DNA of 9,959 bases from Planctomycetaceae bacterium (GTDB taxonomy: Bacteria > Planctomycetota > Planctomycetia > Pirellulales > Pirellulaceae). The stretch lies in NCBI GenBank assembly GCA_018658605.1, contig JABHUV010000167.1, positions 1 to 9,959 on the forward strand. The letters are read 5' to 3'. Under the pieces are notes generated by a model, which saw only the letters and a program-made list of their open reading frames with translations, was not told the origin of the DNA and did no database searches. The translations under genes were made by a program, and so were the position numbers. Shown in pieces: positions 7,682 through 9,959 of the stretch (positions are counted from its first letter, which is position 1; each line of letters starts with the position of its first letter).

Positions 7682-8668
7682 TTAACTTTGTCGCCAGAGA
7701 GTCTCTTCTGGGATGTTTAAGTCTTGAAGCTGATCCTCAATTTCTGCTCGAAAACGACGGGCGTCTTGAGGGTAACCGGCAGTCGGTTTAATGTCTTTAA
7801 CATGCTGCTGCCAGTATTGATTAAACGCTTGCATACTGAGTTCTCGAGTATATTTTGCATACATTGATGCTAGCGCCGTTGGCAGAAACCCTTCGCCTTT
7901 GGCTACAAACCGAAATTGCCGGCGTTGTTCTGGGGGACCAAAATAATAGCGACTGATCGCCGTGCTTTCCTCGGCAATCTCTATCCAGTAGTCGGGAAAT
8001 AATTGCTGCAATAAATGGCTGTATCGATTACGGCCACCGTGTTTGTCGCAATGTACGAGCAGCGGGGCACGGGGATGGTTTGCGACGATTGATTGTGCAA
8101 GTTCCAGCGAACAATGCGATAGTAGTGCGCCTTTGGTTGGAAAGGAGTTTAATAGGTAATTGAATCGTCCTGCTGGTATACACATGACCTGCGCATCAAG
8201 AAATTGGATTCCCTGAGCAGATAATGTGGTTTTTAAATTGGAATGTAGGTCCGATATGATTGATTTGTCAGCATCCACCGGAAGTTCACAATTGTAATTT
8301 TTAAACCACGGTGACGTGTCGGACCATGCCTGCCACTGAACTCCAATCGTTTTCATCCAAGACTGAAAGTCTGGGCAGGTTATGATATTTGCTTGGTCTG
8401 CCGGAGTGGATAATAAGTTAGTGAAAGCATGTACCGCTCTTTCTAAATTCTGCAGCCCTGATTTGGGTTTGTAGGCAAGTTTCGAATCACCGACCATAAT
8501 GCGAGATTTATCTTTTAAAGTCGTCGTAACGCAATCTTGTAATTCGTCGTACAGATCGAATTCGTTGGTGTGTTGCGAGTCTGAGATTTGCCAGAGCGTC
8601 GCTCCGATGCAGAGTGGTCCAAGAAATGGACCGTATCCAGCTTCATCAATTCCAATTAGGTATGCCAT
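7682..8668 (-). CDS. Divergent RNase HII-like protein (RNase H fold)
   Basis: A 328-residue protein with spaced RNase HII marks. Family enzymes nick RNA within DNA at DEDD metal sites. It opens MAYLIGIDEAGYGPFLGPL (D8, E9; compare VDEVGRGPLAGP), then VGDSKLAYKP (D61, K63; the DSK motif), VHCDKHGGRNRY (D208, candidate third acid), and ALASMYAKYTREL, which parallels the family ASIIAKVTRD; the last acid is E276 instead of Asp. PTAGYPQDARRF matches the GYGTKEH end motif. RNase HII is usually about 200 residues, so this has some 100 extra residues between DSK and D208. The start at 8668 is chosen because the open frame upstream to 8743 runs into the inverted repeat and looks non-coding. It lies between mraZ and sufS. 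I am sure of an RNase-H-like relation but not of activity. Confidence 0.68.
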   Translation of the reverse strand: MAYLIGIDEAGYGPFLGPLCIGATLWQISDSQHTNEFDLYDELQDCVTTTLKDKSRIMVGDSKLAYKPKSGLQNLERAVHAFTNLLSTPADQANIITCPDFQSWMKTIGVQWQAWSDTSPWFKNYNCELPVDADKSIISDLHSNLKTTLSAQGIQFLDAQVMCIPAGRFNYLLNSFPTKGALLSHCSLELAQSIVANHPRAPLLVHCDKHGGRNRYSHLLQQLFPDYWIEIAEESTAISRYYFGPPEQRRQFRFVAKGEGFLPTALASMYAKYTRELSMQAFNQYWQQHVKDIKPTAGYPQDARRFRAEIEDQLQDLNIPEETLWRQS

Positions 8669-8725
8669 GTGGAGAGTTACTTGTGAGCGGCGTCGAGGAA
8701 GATAGTATATGGAGTTAACATTATA

Positions 8726-8893
8726 AGGAAAAACAAAAAACAAGCCCGTTTTGATACGAACGATTTTGTAGCTTTTGTGCTACTTTAACGCGTTAGCGTA
8801 GTATCCTGCTTCCCAACAACAATACTCAAGTAATGCGATAATTAAAATTCGTTGAATTCGTATCAAAAACGGGTTGTTTGTTTCTTGTTTCCT
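8726..8893. repeat. Long imperfect inverted repeat (35/37-nt arms, about 96-nt centre)
   Basis: The left arm 8726-8760 and right arm 8857-8893 are near reverse complements. The core CCCGTTTTGATACGAA at 8745-8760 pairs with 8857-8873 with one extra A, and the match continues outward through A-rich/T-rich sequence to AGGAAA/TTTCCT at the ends. The centre holds a perfect hairpin GTAGC-TTTTGT-GCTAC (8768-8783) and a palindrome TAACGCGTTA (8786-8795). It starts 20 nt after the mraZ stop and ends 57 nt before the RNase-like start. On both strands the distal arm is GGG followed by a T-rich run, as in a bidirectional terminator, but the loop is very long. A non-autonomous (MITE-like) insertion is the other reading; I see no clear target-site duplication. 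Confidence 0.7.
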
Positions 8894-8913
8894 ATTTAGT
8901 GAATGGATATGTA

Positions 8914-9399
8914 TTAGTTACTCAGTTCGTTAAACAGATCTCGGAACTCGGGCATTTGTTCGTTCAAGTATTGGACCCACTTTTCTGGGTGCCATATTTC
9001 CAAGCACACCGACGCTCCCACAACAAATAATGGTTGCCCTGGGTCGACTCCGAGAAACTCCCGAAATCCTTCGGGTATTACCAAGCGACCACGGCCGGCC
9101 ATTTGAATAGCGGTGTGTCGAGTGGAGAGTAACCGGCCAAGTTGCAGCAGTCGATTTGTTTGTTGCTGTAGTTTGCCTGCCTTGAGTTTGTCCTCGACCC
9201 AGTGAATTCCCTGCTGTAGGTGTTGTTGCCATGGATTGGCATTCCAAAGACTCAGACAACCAGGCCGTTCTTTGGCAAGTATCAAATCGGTTCCCTGTTG
9301 ATGTAGCCCATCGGCAAGCTCCGCCGGTACGGACAGCCGAAACCGTTGATCGATTGTGCGACGGAATTCTCCGAGCAACAGAATTTCCTGAGGGGGCAT
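8914..9399 (-). CDS. mraZ: MraZ, SpoVT/AbrB-type transcription regulator
   Basis: A 161-residue MraZ with two AbrB-like halves. The first is GEFRRTIDQRFRLSVPAEL (D17, R21 of the DX3R signature). The second is QMAGRGRLVIPEGFREFLG, where the Arg (R105) is present but the usual Asp is A101. VVGASVCLEIWHPEKWVQYL closes the second half, as FELWDETTW does in E. coli. MraZ forms ring oligomers, binds TGGG repeats and represses the dcw cluster and itself in E. coli. Here the next gene is the RNase HII-like protein; no rsmH, ftsL or mur gene is in view. Two TGGG-N7-CCCA palindromes lie 108-164 bp before the ATG, suggesting autoregulation. The 9399 start fits the family; there is no Shine-Dalgarno. Confidence 0.9.
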   Translation of the reverse strand: MPPQEILLLGEFRRTIDQRFRLSVPAELADGLHQQGTDLILAKERPGCLSLWNANPWQQHLQQGIHWVEDKLKAGKLQQQTNRLLQLGRLLSTRHTAIQMAGRGRLVIPEGFREFLGVDPGQPLFVVGASVCLEIWHPEKWVQYLNEQMPEFRDLFNELSN

Positions 9400-9506
9400 G
9401 TTTTTGTGTGGTGAGTTGAAATGACAACTTAAAGTTCCGTGGTTTCTATGTGGTCACTGGCGTCCGTGCTTGTACCATTCTTTTTGACTTGGCGGTGTTG
9501 CTGAGT

Positions 9507-9521
9507 TGGGCATAAAGCCCA
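9507..9521. promoter_or_regulatory. Palindromic site 1, TGGG-N7-CCCA
   Basis: Reads TGGGCATAAAGCCCA, a perfect 5-bp inverted repeat around ATAAA. It lies 108 bp before the mraZ ATG. Its centre is 41 bp (close to four helical turns) from site 2. A MraZ operator is the leading idea because MraZ recognises TGGG. Confidence 0.5.
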
Positions 9522-9547
9522 CAGAAACTGTAATACCTAATCAAAAG

Positions 9548-9562
9548 TGGGTCGATAACCCA
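9548..9562. promoter_or_regulatory. Palindromic site 2, TGGG-N7-CCCA
   Basis: Reads TGGGTCGATAACCCA. The inverted repeat extends one base each side (GTGGGT at 9547-9552 with ACCCAC at 9558-9563). It lies about 149 bp before the mraZ ATG. It could also form an RNA hairpin, but no T-run follows, so an operator is favoured over a terminator. Confidence 0.5.
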
Positions 9563-9691
9563 CAAAATAAAGTTTAGTCATTTGGTTAGGGATTGCAAGT
9601 GTTTTAGGGAAATTTTTTGGATACGTCGCTGAAAGCAGGTCCGTTAGAAAACATAGATGCCTTGGATATACACGAATCCCTAGGACTGACG

Positions 9692-9697
9692 TATAAT
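9692..9697 (+). promoter_or_regulatory. Perfect -10 box for the acidic-repeat gene
   Basis: TATAAT lies 41 bp before the ATG at 9739, placing transcription start near 9704 and giving a leader of about 35 nt. No recognisable -35 sits at 15-19 bp upstream; TTGGAT at 9662-9667 is 24 bp away. An activator or an alternative sigma factor may be needed. Confidence 0.5.
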
Positions 9698-9699
9698 GT

Positions 9700-9714
9700 T
9701 GGGCACAGAACCCA
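9700..9714. promoter_or_regulatory. Palindromic site 3, TGGG-N7-CCCA, over the predicted transcription start
   Basis: Reads TGGGCACAGAACCCA and begins 2 bp after the TATAAT box, so it would span roughly -4 to +11. Binding there should block transcription of the repeat gene, which makes it a candidate repressor operator. It has the same half-sites and the same 7-bp spacing as sites 1 and 2. Confidence 0.55.
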
Positions 9715-9738
9715 CTATTTTTAGGTATTGAGAAAATT

Positions 9739-9959
9739 ATGACTTTTGCAGATCAAGACGAAACGGCTAACGAAGAAGTTCAGGATGAAGCGGCTAATGA
9801 AGAAGTTCAGGATGAAGCGGCTAATGAAGAAATTCAGGATGAAGCGGCTAATGAAGAAATTCAGGATGAAGCGGCTAATGAAGAAGTTCAGGATGAAGCG
9901 GCTAATGAAGAAATTCAGGATGAAGCGGCTAATGAAGAAATTCAGGATGAAGCGGCTAA
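9739..9959 (+). CDS. Unrecognised acidic tandem-repeat protein (N-terminal part, runs off the right edge)
   Basis: I do not recognise this gene. The ATG at 9739 starts a short unique leader, MTFADQDE, followed directly by seven copies of a nine-residue unit, (A/T)ANEE(V/I)QDE, and the beginning of an eighth. Seventy-three codons are visible and the frame is still open at the window end; the final taa is out of frame. Each unit carries four acidic and no basic residues. There is no signal peptide or membrane segment. In a helix a nine-residue period places successive Val/Ile residues on opposite faces, so a classic coiled coil is unlikely; disorder or a charged single helix fits better. A TATAAT box and an operator-like palindrome lie just upstream, and GAG at 9730-9732 is a weak Shine-Dalgarno. 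The frame beginning at 9743 is also open but has no ATG before 9785, so this frame is preferred. Confidence 0.6.
   Translation, partial: MTFADQDETANEEVQDEAANEEVQDEAANEEIQDEAANEEIQDEAANEEVQDEAANEEIQDEAANEEIQDEAA
9763..9959 (+). repeat. 27-bp tandem repeat array, at least 7.3 units
   Basis: Units start at 9763, 9790, 9817, 9844, 9871, 9898 and 9925, with 8 bp of another unit at the edge. Units 2-7 are identical except for the first base of codon 6 (GTT or ATT). Unit 1 also differs by ACG for GCG and AAC for AAT. The codon-6 pattern is G,G,A,A,G,A,A, so 9790-9870 and 9871-9951 are exact 81-bp copies of each other. This points to recent duplication of a three-unit block by slippage or unequal recombination. 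Confidence 0.97.

Larger units (their letters stand above)
9400..9738. promoter_or_regulatory. Divergent intergenic control region between mraZ and the repeat gene
   Basis: These 339 bp hold no convincing gene. They contain three copies of the palindrome TGGG-N7-CCCA and a TATAAT box reading toward the repeat gene. No clear -10/-35 pair could be assigned for mraZ. The size and the divergent arrangement fit a shared control region. Confidence 0.6.

Noticed and set aside
8669..8743. 25-residue N-terminal extension of the RNase HII-like protein
   Set aside because: Part of it would translate the arm of the inverted repeat, and RNase HII proteins start shortly before the DE motif.
8930..9427. 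165-codon minus-strand frame slightly longer than mraZ
   Set aside because: It overlaps mraZ in another frame and is low-complexity Ser/Thr/Arg sequence with no motif, whereas the mraZ frame has both AbrB-like halves.
9763..9959. CRISPR array
   Set aside because: The 27-bp units are directly contiguous with no unique spacers and remain in one reading frame, so this is a coding tandem repeat.
9952..9959. Stop codon taa at the very end of the window closing the repeat gene
   Set aside because: In the gene's frame the last codons are GCG GCT AA-, so the taa is out of frame; the same letters occur in every unit as GCT AAT.

Overview
The window looks like chromosomal DNA from a bacterium of the Planctomycetota, most likely a Pirellula/Rhodopirellula relative. 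This is inferred from protein resemblance, not from a search. The clues are the planctomycete-like MtaB and ClpS sequences, a mammalian-type PTPMT1-like phosphatase, a MraZ gene with no cell-division cluster beside it, and a general shortage of Shine-Dalgarno sites. By eye the base composition is close to balanced. I see no rRNA, tRNA, CRISPR array or transposase gene.

Layout, left to right. (1) Minus strand, 1-1124: clpS followed 18 bp later by mtaB, which runs off the left edge. A TATAAT box lies 70 bp before clpS. (2) Plus strand, 1326-4077: an M20 metallopeptidase and then serS, 91 bp apart and possibly co-transcribed. (3) Minus strand, 4129-5505: a GlmM-like phosphohexomutase, convergent with serS. 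(4) Plus strand, 5767-6348: a PTPMT1-like phosphatase. Its stop codon shares a TTAA with the stop of the opposing sufS. (5) Minus strand, 9399 down to 6345: mraZ, a divergent RNase HII-like protein, and sufS. A long imperfect inverted repeat (8726-8893) sits between mraZ and the RNase gene. (6) A 339-bp divergent intergenic region (9400-9738). (7) Plus strand, 9739 to the right edge: the start of an unrecognised gene built from perfect 27-bp tandem repeats that encode an acidic nonapeptide.

Most of the window is housekeeping: tRNA modification and charging, N-end-rule proteolysis, peptide turnover, amino-sugar phosphate metabolism, phospholipid maturation and Fe-S/sulfur supply. The unusual part is the right end. 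A palindrome TGGG-N7-CCCA occurs exactly three times in the window, all within 208 bp between mraZ and the repeat gene. One copy covers the predicted transcription start of the repeat gene, right after a perfect TATAAT. MraZ proteins are known to bind TGGG repeats, normally as direct repeats before the dcw cluster. The testable proposal is that this orphan MraZ controls itself and a divergent gene for an acidic repeat protein. That proposal is inference; the motif, its positions and the repeat structure are directly visible.
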